Assembly (NCBI GenBank): GCA_035294305.1 | Contig: DATGLD010000039.1 | Coordinates: 1 to 64,000, forward strand | Origin: DASRBN01 sp035294305 | GTDB lineage: Bacteria; Chloroflexota; Ktedonobacteria; Ktedonobacterales; Ktedonobacteraceae | Length of the DNA stretch: 64,000 nt | Direction: 5' to 3' | Shown: one piece after another, positions 27,008 to 34,965 of the stretch | Layout of the letters: each line of letters starts with the position of its first letter | Numbering within the stretch: position 1 is the first letter of the stretch | Notes under the pieces: model-generated | Database searches by the model: none | The model's input: only the letters and a program-made list of their open reading frames with translations | Told to the model about the DNA's origin: nothing | Translations under genes and position numbers: made by a program

Positions 27008-27090
27008 ATAGCGAAATTGAACCCAACCCCATACACCTGAATCCCGCCTCCGGTCATTCAGGTGTATGGGGTTGGGTTCAATTTCGTTAT
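27008..27090. terminator. 35-bp inverted repeat after the beta-oxidation operon
   Basis: The arms 27008-27042 and 27056-27090 are complementary over 35 bp with one mismatch, around a 13-nt loop. The arm contains TTGAACCCAACCCCATACAC. The hairpin begins 4 nt after the fadN stop. There is no clean U-tract, though a run of T follows at about 27103. It could protect the mRNA 3' end and stop transcription. Its length is far beyond that of a usual terminator. Confidence 0.7.
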
Positions 27091-27189
27091 CCTGACAGCC
27101 CTTTTTTCTCCTGAAGTACCTGAAAAATGCCCTAAAGGACTAATTTAGGTGTGAAAATTGAAAGATGTCAAAAAAAGCCAGCAAAACAC

Positions 27190-27219
27190 TGGACAAACAG
27201 ATATATTTTCATGCATACT
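27190..27219 (+). promoter_or_regulatory. Possible promoter of the 76-residue protein gene
   Basis: TGGACA (27190-27195), an 18-nt spacer and CATACT (27214-27219) resemble a housekeeping promoter. The leader to the ATG at 27341 would be about 115 nt. It contains an AT-rich imperfect dyad near 27258-27275 (TGTATACATTGTAATACA). Confidence 0.35.
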
Positions 27220-27340
27220 ATATGTGTGTATAGCTTAGGGGGTTTGTCGTAACAAGTTGTATACATTGTAATACATTTCGCAACGTTCTTGATTACTTAG
27301 CACAACTCGCAACCACCAGAAACGAATAGGGAGGGAAGCT

Positions 27341-27571
27341 ATGAACAGAGCCAACGAGCATGGAAGCGAAGTGGCACGCCTGCTCAGGCAGATTAGCGCA
27401 GAGTATGAAGCAGCTCAACGCGGCCTTTCAGGTCTGGCTTATGGAACATCGCAACATGATTTTATCACAGCACGGATGGAGAACATGGGGCAACTTCATA
27501 ATCAACTGCGGTCCATCGTAGGTGACGACGCTATCGCACTCGTCGCCGAAGCGCTGAACGCCCTTCCCTAA
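27341..27571 (+). CDS. Small hypothetical protein, 76 residues
   Basis: The gene has a strong ribosome site (GGGAGGGAAGCT before ATG) and is followed by an intrinsic terminator at 27602-27648, so it is a real single-gene unit. The protein is soluble, mostly helical and acidic-neutral: NEHGSEVARLLRQISAEYEA, then FITARMENMGQLHNQL. No signal peptide, membrane segment or metal-binding cysteine is present. I do not recognise the family. Confidence 0.7.
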   Translation: MNRANEHGSEVARLLRQISAEYEAAQRGLSGLAYGTSQHDFITARMENMGQLHNQLRSIVGDDAIALVAEALNALP

Positions 27572-27601
27572 TATTTCTGTAAGCCTTTAGATTCGTTACA
27601 A

Positions 27602-27648
27602 ACAAAAACGCCGCTCGTTGATCGAAAGATCAAGAGTGGCGTTTTTGT
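27602..27648. terminator. Bidirectional intrinsic terminator
   Basis: The stem ACAAAAACGCC-GCTCG-TTGATC pairs with GATCAAGAGTGGCGTTTTTGT around a GAAA tetraloop (27624-27627), with A-run and T-run ends on both strands. It separates the convergent 76-residue protein gene and the methyltransferase gene and can serve both. Confidence 0.88.
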
Positions 27649-27677
27649 GTACTGTCAGGAGGCGGAGTGTTGGTTTG

Positions 27678-28598
27678 CTATACGGCGACGGCTTCGAGCA
27701 TTGGCGCTTGCATGTCAAAGTAGCGCAAGGAGGTGTTCTCGGGCCCCCTCCAGACGCCTGTTACCACAAATTCAGTCTCTTCACTGGTAAATGTATTTGA
27801 ATCGAGGACGCAGCGTCTCTCGTCAAAGAAACATTCCAGCCACTTGTTACGATCCTCTTCAGCGAGCAGCGGTCCCCCCTCGGATACAAACCACCCGGCG
27901 ATACCCTGAAGGTAGAAGCGGAAATCTGGTGACAGTGGGAAGCGACGCACAATGCGATAGCGCCTCTCCTGCACATCTTGATAGCCGGCGGCCCGCAGGT
28001 AACCTGCCAGTTTTGAGCCAACCCAGCTGTCTTCGAAGGCATAACCCTGCGCTATGCGCAACTGCTCCCACTGCTCGCGCGCTCGCAAGACACGAGCCTG
28101 CAAGCCAGCATCGATATTGGAGAAGCGCATCGTGCCAAAATCGATATCTTTGACGGCAAGCCGACCACTGGGAGCAAGGCACCGCCCCATGGCAGCAAAG
28201 GTTGAAATGGGATCAGGCAGGTACTGGCTGACATTCGCGCTGAATATCATTTGCAAGCTTCCAGGTTGAACTGGCAAATGTTCTAACGTGCCTTGCTTGA
28301 GCCTTAACTGCGGGGCATACCATTTGTCCTGACTGCGACGGTGAGCAGTTACCAGGGCCTCGATGGAAATATCTACGCCGGTAATGCGGCCCTCAGGCCC
28401 GACTGCGTGTGCCAGCATTGGCGTCCATAAACCAGGCCCACAACCGGCATCCACCAGGTGGCTACCGCGCTCGATATGCAGGTCGCGAACCATACGTGTG
28501 CGTTCGGGCGATTTGCTACGATGATGAATCTCGAGCCATTCAATAGAGTTGAGCGGCAAACCGCATTCATTCTCGTAGATAAGATTGTTTACTGCCAT
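27678..28598 (-). CDS. Class I SAM-dependent methyltransferase
   Basis: I chose the ATG at 28596-28598 (MAVNNLIYENE) because GAGGGAG lies just upstream. An in-frame start 12 codons earlier is less likely. The 306-residue protein has SAM motif I in HLVDAGCGPGLWTPMLAHAV, then the acidic strand end GRITGVDIS, and motif IV in MIFSANVSQYLPDPISTFA, followed by GRLAVKDIDFGTM. A longer C-terminal half holds FYLQGIAGWFVSEGG. This resembles UbiE/SmtA-type small-molecule or lipid methyltransferases. The substrate is unknown. It is transcribed alone and ends at the shared terminator. Confidence 0.85.
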   Translation of the reverse strand: MAVNNLIYENECGLPLNSIEWLEIHHRSKSPERTRMVRDLHIERGSHLVDAGCGPGLWTPMLAHAVGPEGRITGVDISIEALVTAHRRSQDKWYAPQLRLKQGTLEHLPVQPGSLQMIFSANVSQYLPDPISTFAAMGRCLAPSGRLAVKDIDFGTMRFSNIDAGLQARVLRAREQWEQLRIAQGYAFEDSWVGSKLAGYLRAAGYQDVQERRYRIVRRFPLSPDFRFYLQGIAGWFVSEGGPLLAEEDRNKWLECFFDERRCVLDSNTFTSEETEFVVTGVWRGPENTSLRYFDMQAPMLEAVAV

Positions 28599-28795
28599 TG
28601 CACTCCCTCGTCCTTCGTGCTTAGATAGCAACAAAGGTATTTTTTAGTATGTTGGTAGTATAACATATGCATACATCAAGTACAACATGTACGCACAAAT
28701 GTGGTACTTATTTCATGACAATGTACAGCGACATGTGAGAAATTGTAACAGCTAGCCAGGGGCTCATGACTATCCCAATCTCATTTGCAGATAGC

Positions 28796-28824
28796 TTGCA
28801 TCCACTTGCCTGAATCGATATACT
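28796..28824 (+). promoter_or_regulatory. Sigma-70-type promoter for the gene at 28894
   Basis: TTGCAT (28796-28801), exactly 17 nt, then TATACT (28819-28824). The leader would be about 60 nt to the ATG at 28894. No competing promoter is seen in the 295-nt gap. Confidence 0.65.
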
Positions 28825-28893
28825 CTATGCAAATAAAATGTGAGATACCGTTCCAGGGGTGAGAGCACCACTGTATAAGGGAGCTTTAAGCTA

Positions 28894-29769
28894 ATGCAGT
28901 CTTTTAACCAGCAGCCCGAAGAAGAATATAAGCAGGAAGCAGAAGAGGGATTGGAAAGCAACGATGAGATGGAATCCCCTCCCCTTTACGAATTTCAAGT
29001 TGATAGTGCCTCATATGAACCATTAGAAGCCCATCACTCTTTTTTAGAGGCGCCGGAGCCCCCAGGTGAGCCAGAGAAGCGACCGCATTCTGAGGAGGAT
29101 ATCCGGAATGGCCTGGTCTATCCACCGCCGCCTTCTTTTTATCAAAACATGCAAATTCCCCCGGACCGGCCTCCTTTGCCTCAAGCACCTTTCGTCAATG
29201 ATCCCGCGCCGTTTGCGCGTGGCCGCTATGGACCCCAACCGTACGGACCGCCCACCGGTATGCCAGGGCTGGGCGCGCAGGTAACTCAAGCGCCTCCATT
29301 TCCTGGCATGCAACCTCCGCTCGTCAAGAAGTCGCGCAAGTGGCTCTGGATTCTTCTCTCGATATTCGCCGTTGTTTTTCTCGTTTCGTGTGGCCTCTGT
29401 AGCTGGGCTTTTTACAACCTCTTCAATACTACCTTCCAGCAGGTATCGGGAGCGATGAATGTCGCGCAGGATTATTACAAAGATATACAAAATCAGGATT
29501 ACGTTGATGCTTATCACTATTTGCAGATCAACAACTTGACGCTGGCCGATTTTACGCAGCAGGCGCAGGCCAGCGATGCACAGAATGGTGTGGTCCAGTC
29601 CTTTACCGTCGAGCAGCCATCCTTTGCCAACAATCCCAGCACCGGGCCGGACCTCTCCCAGTGGAGAGCCACCGTCGATGTGACGCGCGCGCATGCCTCT
29701 TATCCGGTCTTACTCACGATTCAACAGTTCGGTAACTCCTGGAAAATCACATACTTTGATAAGATTTAG
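28894..29769 (+). CDS. Single-pass membrane protein with Pro-rich cytoplasmic head, DUF4878-like tail
   Basis: A 291-residue protein. Residues 1 to about 145 are acidic then Pro-rich and predicted disordered (QPEEEYKQEAEEGLESNDEM at the start). A basic anchor KKSRKW comes before the single helix WLWILLSIFAVVFLVSCGLC (about 150-170). The extracytoplasmic domain of about 115 residues has AQDYYKDIQNQDYVDAYHYL, as in DUF4878/NTF2-like domains, where one helix pairs with a sheet, and it ends in a strand SWKITYFDKI. The layout is common in Ktedonobacteria and the role is unknown. It is a single gene with its own promoter at 28796. Confidence 0.7.
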   Translation: MQSFNQQPEEEYKQEAEEGLESNDEMESPPLYEFQVDSASYEPLEAHHSFLEAPEPPGEPEKRPHSEEDIRNGLVYPPPPSFYQNMQIPPDRPPLPQAPFVNDPAPFARGRYGPQPYGPPTGMPGLGAQVTQAPPFPGMQPPLVKKSRKWLWILLSIFAVVFLVSCGLCSWAFYNLFNTTFQQVSGAMNVAQDYYKDIQNQDYVDAYHYLQINNLTLADFTQQAQASDAQNGVVQSFTVEQPSFANNPSTGPDLSQWRATVDVTRAHASYPVLLTIQQFGNSWKITYFDKI

Positions 29770-29885
29770 TTTCAATTCCTCACGGGTTCAGGGACACTCC
29801 TGGCTCCTGCCGCTTCCCCTGGAAGCCTGGTAAATTTCTCGGCTGGCAAAATCCATCAGGGTAGAGGAACAAGGGTAGCGCAAAA

Positions 29886-29927
29886 AAGCAAGTCGACCAC
29901 GGTGTGAGCCTCGTGGTCGACTTGCTT
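29886..29927 (-). terminator. Intrinsic terminator for the BldC-like gene
   Basis: A perfect 16-bp stem (29886-29901 with 29912-29927) has a 10-nt loop. On the minus strand the stem is followed directly by TTTTTTG, the expected U-tract. The stem end is 116 nt beyond the BldC-like stop. Confidence 0.85.
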
Positions 29928-30042
29928 ATACATAGAAGCTCTGCTTTAAATCAGAGATCAAATTATTTTACATAGGAAATAGATAATAGCATCATCACTC
30001 AAACAGGAAAAAGTGGGCGCATAATCCTGCGGCGGCGAGGGT

Positions 30043-30264
30043 CTATCCTACGATAGCAGGCGTCGGCAGGGAATGCATAGGAGTCTCACGGCCAACGCAG
30101 GCACGCAGGTCTTCACGGTAGAAGCGCCAGGTGCTGCCTACTTTATGGCCAGTAAGTTGCCCGGACCACATCAGGCGATAGAGAGTAGAGCGGCTCACCC
30201 GGAGATAGCTCATCGCCTCTTTGAACGTTAGAAGAACATCATCCTGGATCATTTGCGTAACCAT
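30043..30264 (-). CDS. BldC-like / excisionase-type HTH protein
   Basis: The 73-residue protein is taken from the ATG at 30262-30264, with GAGGGGG 11 nt upstream. The longer frame (44 more codons) reads as non-coding. It is a single MerR-type helix-turn-helix: LLTFKEAMSYLRVSRSTLYR, then LMWSGQLTGHKVGSTWRF, which matches the excisionase/BldC DNA-binding domain (helix-turn-helix_17). In actinomycetes BldC controls the onset of sporulation. In a filamentous Ktedonobacterium a similar developmental role is possible but unproven. It stands alone with its own terminator. Confidence 0.85.
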   Translation of the reverse strand: MVTQMIQDDVLLTFKEAMSYLRVSRSTLYRLMWSGQLTGHKVGSTWRFYREDLRACVGRETPMHSLPTPAIVG

Positions 30265-30505
30265 GTGTTGTGTTTCCCCCTCTGGTATAAGACCAGAAAA
30301 CCAGACTAGAGCGTACTGAAAAACAAGGGATGAAAAATTGTATCGACTGATACAAATGTTTGTCTCATCGCATATTATAGTAACCAATGCTGACACGCTT
30401 TTGTGTTGAGGATTAGTTATGATATGGTTAAATTTAGCTCTTCCAGGGTTAGGTATTCATAACTAGTGCTTGCTGCAAGCAAGGAGGACGCGATAGAGCT
30501 GATGG

Positions 30506-31486
30506 CTACCACCCGTTCGTAAGCAAGGTCTCCAGCGCGTTGATTTCGCAGGAGACCGGGAAAATTGTCATGCCGGTAACCTCGCGCAATCGCGCAATGG
30601 CATGTATATTGGAGGGTTGGGCCATAGCCACAGTCAGGCGGTTGTGGTCGCGGCCCACAGGCGCGCAGCGCAGTTCTAGCGCGAGTTCGTAGGGGATCAA
30701 TTGTTTGAGGCGCTGGGGCAGGCGACTGGGCAACTGCATAAATGGAATGCCGTTCGCGCGCGCATGGTTTGCCGGGGCACGTTCGTCATCCTCAAACTGG
30801 CGATTGTAGGGCAGCTCCTCTACGATTCCGGCCGGCTTGACACCCCGCAATTGCGCCGTTACTGAGGGCCGCAGCCTCAATCTGCGAGCGATCAGGCCGG
30901 TGTGATAGAGCAACTCTTCTAATGAGGCTCCTGGCTTAGGGTATGATCCCATGCCCATCAGGATATCAGTCTCGCGCTTTAACTGTGGAATAAAGGTCTC
31001 CGGCTGCAGGAGATTGATACTGTGATAGATGCGCTCTTGAATCGAGAACGCGCCTTCGGCGTCCACATCGGGGAAAATGATCGCGGCGCCAGCGCCATCA
31101 TGGATCAGCATCTGGTCGCTATAGCGGATGCAACGGCGGACATTCAGCAGTACCTGTTCAAGAAAACTAGAGGGAGCGTGGAAACGATGCCGCCTATGCA
31201 GCACAGCCGATTTTGGCGCGATGTGCAGGTGTTCGAGCTGCGCGATATGCAGCAGAAACAGGCTGAGGGGGGCAATGCGAGGGAAGAAATCTTGCAGCGT
31301 CGAGCGAATACAGGCATTCAATTCCTCGGTAACCGGAATGACTTGCAAACTGTCTTCCAGGTCTTCTTGCCCGCCCCAGGCTACCGGGTGCAAGGAAGAG
31401 AGCGGCATGCAACTGCAGCGCTCGGGAGCGGGCGTATCGATATACGTGTGCGACCGGCTAGATACCTGCGTTTCTTCCTGTCTCAT
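30506..31486 (-). CDS. Protein with degenerate cyclase-like region and MshEN (T2SS-E N-terminal) domain
   Basis: A 326-residue cytosolic protein. The C-terminal part (about 235-325) matches the MshEN / GspE N-terminal fold: QRLKQLIPYELALELRCAPV, then RLTVAMAQPSNIHAIARLRE, then a hydrophobic strand GMTIFPVSCEINALETLL. MshEN domains can bind cyclic-di-GMP. The middle (about 110-200) holds RYSDQMLIHDGAGAAIIFP and DAEGAFSIQERIYHSI, which resembles a GGDEF-like fold without the GGDEF catalytic motif. No secretion ATPase is attached. It may be a stand-alone second-messenger sensor. Confidence 0.65.
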   Translation of the reverse strand: MRQEETQVSSRSHTYIDTPAPERCSCMPLSSLHPVAWGGQEDLEDSLQVIPVTEELNACIRSTLQDFFPRIAPLSLFLLHIAQLEHLHIAPKSAVLHRRHRFHAPSSFLEQVLLNVRRCIRYSDQMLIHDGAGAAIIFPDVDAEGAFSIQERIYHSINLLQPETFIPQLKRETDILMGMGSYPKPGASLEELLYHTGLIARRLRLRPSVTAQLRGVKPAGIVEELPYNRQFEDDERAPANHARANGIPFMQLPSRLPQRLKQLIPYELALELRCAPVGRDHNRLTVAMAQPSNIHAIARLREVTGMTIFPVSCEINALETLLTNGW

Positions 31487-31768
31487 AGGTTATTGCCATA
31501 CCTCTAAATATCTTGGATCAGAGATTGTGGGCAGTATACGCCATGATAGCTGGGGTAATGATGTAGAGTATGTTGCGTTATGGTTAAGAATAGACGGAAG
31601 CGGTTAAGAAGCGAGGAAAAGCAAGATAGGCAGATAGAGGACTGGAGCGCGGCCTTGCTAACGCGATTGACGCGATAAGAGGCCACGCCCCGGTTCTGTA
31701 AGAAATAGACTCATTTACAGCATGCTTAAAACCGCAATTCTCCCTATCGAAGCATAACTCCGGGTAGC

Positions 31769-32467
31769 TTACGACTCGATAGTAATGGGCGCCGTAAAAG
31801 TATAGCCAACCCCTGGCACCGTCATAATATATTGCGGATTGTTCGGATCAGGCTCAACTTTCTGGCGGAGATGGCGGATATGGGTCTTTACCAGGCCAGA
31901 ATCGCCGGCCTCATCATAGCCCCAGACGCGCTCGATAATCATGTCGGTCGTCAAGACCTGCCCGGTATGGGTAATCAGCAGGTGAAGCAGGCGGCTCTCC
32001 GTGGGAGTCAATCTCACTTTGACGCCGTCGCGCGTCACCTCGTGACGCATTGCATCCAATGTGACCGGCCCCACGGTGATCGCGGACGAACCCGAAGAGC
32101 CTTTTGCGCTCGAAGAACGCCGCATAACGGCCTTGATGCGAGCCAGTAATTGCCGTGGACTGAACGGTTTGCGCAGATAATCGTCGGCCCCCATCTCCAA
32201 CCCACGTATCTCATCATCTTCACGATCATGCGCGGTAAGAATTAAGACCATCGAATTGGTTTCGCTTCGCATCTGGCGACAGACCTCGAAGCCATCCAGC
32301 TTGGGCATCTGTACGTCAAGGATGACCAGGTCCGGCAATGTCTCGCGCCAGCGCTTGATAGCCTGTTCGCCATCAAACGCCCGTACGACATCGTATCCAT
32401 GGCCCTTGAGCCAATAGCTCAGCATATCAACCATGTCGCGGTCGTCATCCGCCACCATGATTTTCAC
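31769..32467 (-). CDS. OmpR/PhoB-type response regulator
   Basis: The start is GTG at 32465-32467 with AGGAGG 7 nt upstream. The 232-residue protein has a receiver domain (DDD at 7-9, phosphoacceptor D51 in LVILDVQMPKLDG, then LTAHDREDDEIRGLEMGADD and the Lys in YLRKPFS) and a winged-helix output domain (about 130-228, VRLTPTESRLLHLLITHTGQ, then GYDEAGDSGLVKTHIRHLRQ). No histidine kinase gene is next to it, so it is an orphan regulator. It is distinct from the RR/HK pair at 45.9-47.8 kb. Confidence 0.93.
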   Translation of the reverse strand: MKIMVADDDRDMVDMLSYWLKGHGYDVVRAFDGEQAIKRWRETLPDLVILDVQMPKLDGFEVCRQMRSETNSMVLILTAHDREDDEIRGLEMGADDYLRKPFSPRQLLARIKAVMRRSSSAKGSSGSSAITVGPVTLDAMRHEVTRDGVKVRLTPTESRLLHLLITHTGQVLTTDMIIERVWGYDEAGDSGLVKTHIRHLRQKVEPDPNNPQYIMTVPGVGYTFTAPITIES

Positions 32468-32820
32468 TCGAAATCCTCCTACAGACCTGTATACAATTCC
32501 AGTAGTCCAGGGTACATACCTACCTTTTCTAAAAGACAGGCCCTATATTGATAAAGTTGCTCTCACTGCTACTAACGCGAGGCATACAGGGCAGTAACAT
32601 CATGGTACAATTTGGTCTATGAACAGTCATGTGGTCATAGATGGAAGCTTTCCCATAAGCCTGAACATAATATCCAGAGCGACCGCAAGGGTATGCCCTG
32701 GACGAGGTGCAACTCTTGACGCTGCCAAACTGAGCAACATACACTACTGATTATAAACGTACTATCGGCCATATCTCGTTCAAACAATAGGGATGAGTAC
32801 CCATAGATGAGGAGTATTGC
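32468..32820. other. Divergent intergenic region
   Basis: The region lies between the OmpR-type regulator (minus) and cytidine deaminase (plus). A weak minus-strand -10 (TATACA, about 32488-32493) is present. No RNA or small gene is seen. Confidence 0.35.
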
Positions 32821-33216
32821 ATGGTACCGCGTGAGGAACTCTTAGCCCTGGCTCGCGAGATAGCTTTGCGAGCCTACTGTCCCTACTCGCATTTTCGTGT
32901 CGGTGCCGCCGTAGTCGCGGGCGGAAAGATATATGTAGGCGTCAACGTCGAAATTTCCAGCTATGGCCTGACTCTATGCGCCGAACGCGCGGCCCTGGCA
33001 GCGGCCATTACAGGCGGAGCCGCTCCTATTACCCAGGTGGCAGTTGCCTGCATCGACGCCCCTGGAAACGCTCCCTTGAATGAGCGCACCCCTTGTGGTG
33101 CCTGTCGCCAGTGGCTGGCCGACCTCGCTCCTAACGCTGCTATTTATATTGACGGGTCAGCGCAGGATTTCACGAGCAGGGATCTGATGCCTTATGCCTT
33201 TGGGCTACCGGAATAA
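32821..33216 (+). CDS. cdd: Cytidine deaminase
   Basis: A 131-residue homotetrameric-type enzyme. YCPYSHFRVGAAV is near residue 20, the zinc and proton shuttle motif is ITLCAERAAL-like (LCAERAALAAAI) near 55, and PCGACRQWLADL near 97 gives the other two zinc cysteines. It deaminates cytidine and deoxycytidine to uridine in pyrimidine salvage. The length fits the short bacterial form. It has no close operon partner and is followed by an inverted repeat at 33229. Confidence 0.95.
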   Translation: MVPREELLALAREIALRAYCPYSHFRVGAAVVAGGKIYVGVNVEISSYGLTLCAERAALAAAITGGAAPITQVAVACIDAPGNAPLNERTPCGACRQWLADLAPNAAIYIDGSAQDFTSRDLMPYAFGLPE

Positions 33217-33228
33217 AGCAGGGGAATT

Positions 33229-33259
33229 GACCAGTTGACCTCAACTGGCTCGACTGGTC
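33229..33259. terminator. Inverted repeat after cdd
   Basis: GACCAGT (33229-33235) pairs with ACTGGTC (33253-33259), with AGTTGA/TCAACT also able to form a smaller inner stem. It lies 12 nt after the stop and may terminate transcription, although no T-run follows. Confidence 0.5.
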
Positions 33260-33284
33260 CCCCTGGGGAATCAAGGAATAAAGG

Positions 33285-33412
33285 CTGCCATCCACTCATA
33301 ACTCGGGGTGCAGGGGGTTCACCCCTGCCGGGGTGCGGGGTGTCCCCGCTTGCTTCCCCCCCCCGTCCTGACGGGCCGTAGGCCCGCTGAAAGAATTATG
33401 AGTGGATGGCAG
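33285..33412. mobile_element. MITE-like element, copy 2 (128 bp)
   Basis: It starts CTGCCATCCACTCATAA and ends TTATGAGTGGATGGCAG, here a perfect 17-bp terminal inverted repeat. The interior is nearly identical to the copy at 17539, apart from a few substitutions and a longer C-run (about 33353). Unlike copy 1, no 8-bp target duplication is seen at its ends. It lies between cdd and the YbdK-like gene, and a possible promoter begins 10 nt after it. Confidence 0.9.
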
Positions 33413-33421
33413 GCTGACCTC

Positions 33422-33451
33422 TTGACAAATCATCCCTCGCTTGTGTAATCT
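33422..33451 (+). promoter_or_regulatory. Possible promoter next to MITE copy 2
   Basis: TTGACA (33422-33427), an 18-nt spacer and TAATCT (33446-33451). The perfect -35 makes it a candidate for the YbdK-like gene at 33731, with a leader of about 270 nt. A weak 42-codon frame with a good ribosome site (AAGGAG, GTG at 33532, ending 33660) lies in that leader, but nothing else supports it. Confidence 0.4.
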
Positions 33452-33730
33452 ATGATTCCCAGGATATTTATCTCAGGCAATGAAGCGCCTGATAGTGCAA
33501 AGATGCAGAATATTCATATGAAGGAGCCTTTGTGCTTGCGCTGGTTGCCACAAACCACCATAGCGTCTTCAGCGAACGCGTCAAACTGATATCCGTCTCG
33601 TATTGCGCCTGTTTCCATTCCAAAGACACTGATCTTCGTCCTGTATCTCCTGTGATGTAGCGTAACCAATCCTTTTAAGTCCTGTACCACTCACTACACT
33701 TAGCTTACATCCTTGAAAAGGAGCAGAGGA

Positions 33731-34867
33731 ATGCCGGCATCGACACGTTTTACTATCGGCATTGAAGAAGAGTTTCAAATTGTAGATCAGCGCACGGGTC
33801 AGTTATCACCCCAAATCTATACTATTCTCAACAAAGGTACTCCCATGTTTGGGGAGAGGATCAAACCGGAGATGCTGCAATCGACGATCGAGGTCATCTC
33901 CGATGTCTTACCCGATATCGCTGCCGCGCGCGCTGAAATGCAACAATTGCGCGCGCAGGTGGCACAACTGGCACACGCAGAGGGACTTGCGCTTATCAGC
34001 GCCGGAACCCATCCGTCCGCTTTATGGGTCAATGAAAAGCGCTCGCTTTCTGAGCGTTACGAAGAGATAGAGGAGGAGTACCAGGATGTGGCGCGGGCGG
34101 TCTCTATCTTCGGCCTGCACGTGCACATCGGCATTGACGATTCTGACCTGGCGATATCGCTTGTAAATCAACTGCGCACCTGGCTGCCCCATTTGCTGGC
34201 CCTTTCGGCTAACTCGCCTTTCTGGTGTGGCCGCTTCACCGGCATCAAGTCGTACCGCTCGGTAGTATGGAAATCTTTTCCGCGCAGTGGCATCTCTGAT
34301 ACGTTCTCTTCCTGGAACGACTTCGACCGTTATGTGCAAAATCTGGTCAAGATGGGAAGTATAGACAACGGCAAGAAAATCTGGTGGGATGTGCGCCCCC
34401 ATGTTTTCCTCAACACGATTGAGTTCCGCGTATTTGATATGCCCGCTACGTTTGAAGATATGATCGCGCTCGCCGCTCTTTGCCAGGCACTGGTTGCCCG
34501 GCTCGGCTGGCTTTACAGGCATAATATGGCCACACATATACTGCCGCGTCATTTCATTGAGGAGAACAAGTGGCGTGCCATGCGCTACGGACTGGATGCC
34601 GAAGTGATTGATTTTGTACAGGGACGCCGCCTGAATATGCGCGAGGCCATCTGCGAATTGCTGGATTTCGTTGGTGAAGTCGCCGATGACCTGGGTAGCG
34701 GCCACGAGATGCAACACCTGCGCAGCCTGCTCACAGACCCTCGCGGTACCGGCGCCGACCGTCAAATCGAGGTCTACCAGCAAACGGGCAGCCTCTCAGC
34801 TGTAATCGAATTCTTGATGCGCCAGACGATGGAGGGAATCATGGAGGTGAATAACATCACCCGCTAA
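33731..34867 (+). CDS. YbdK-type carboxylate-amine ligase (glutamate-cysteine ligase-like)
   Basis: The start is ATG 33731 (MPASTRFTIGIEEEFQIVD) with AAGGAG 8 nt upstream. A TTG 6 codons earlier has no site. The 378-residue protein is the GCS2/YbdK family: GIEEEFQIVD (metal-binding Glu), LHVHIGIDD near residue 135, SGISDTFSSWNDF and WWDVRPHVFLNTIEFRVFDM near 230. Members have weak glutamate-cysteine ligase activity and may make other amide-linked small molecules. It is monocistronic as far as can be seen, 98 nt before the transglutaminase gene, which has its own promoter. Confidence 0.9.
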   Translation: MPASTRFTIGIEEEFQIVDQRTGQLSPQIYTILNKGTPMFGERIKPEMLQSTIEVISDVLPDIAAARAEMQQLRAQVAQLAHAEGLALISAGTHPSALWVNEKRSLSERYEEIEEEYQDVARAVSIFGLHVHIGIDDSDLAISLVNQLRTWLPHLLALSANSPFWCGRFTGIKSYRSVVWKSFPRSGISDTFSSWNDFDRYVQNLVKMGSIDNGKKIWWDVRPHVFLNTIEFRVFDMPATFEDMIALAALCQALVARLGWLYRHNMATHILPRHFIEENKWRAMRYGLDAEVIDFVQGRRLNMREAICELLDFVGEVADDLGSGHEMQHLRSLLTDPRGTGADRQIEVYQQTGSLSAVIEFLMRQTMEGIMEVNNITR

Positions 34868-34888
34868 AAGCCCACAAGTCCCATAGAA

Positions 34889-34917
34889 TTGCCCATCATG
34901 GTACAACATGATATAAT
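34889..34917 (+). promoter_or_regulatory. Sigma-70-type promoter of the transglutaminase-like gene
   Basis: TTGCCC (34889-34894), exactly 17 nt, then TATAAT (34912-34917). The transcript would begin about 40 nt before the start codon. Confidence 0.75.
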
Positions 34918-34965
34918 CCCACCGGCATATTTCCTCGTTTGACAATAGTGCCAGGGTGAAACGAC

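Noticed and set aside
33532..33660. 42-codon frame with AAGGAG and a GTG start upstream of the YbdK-like gene
   Set aside because: The ribosome site is good but the peptide has no recognisable composition, and it lies in a likely leader. Support is too weak for a gene call.
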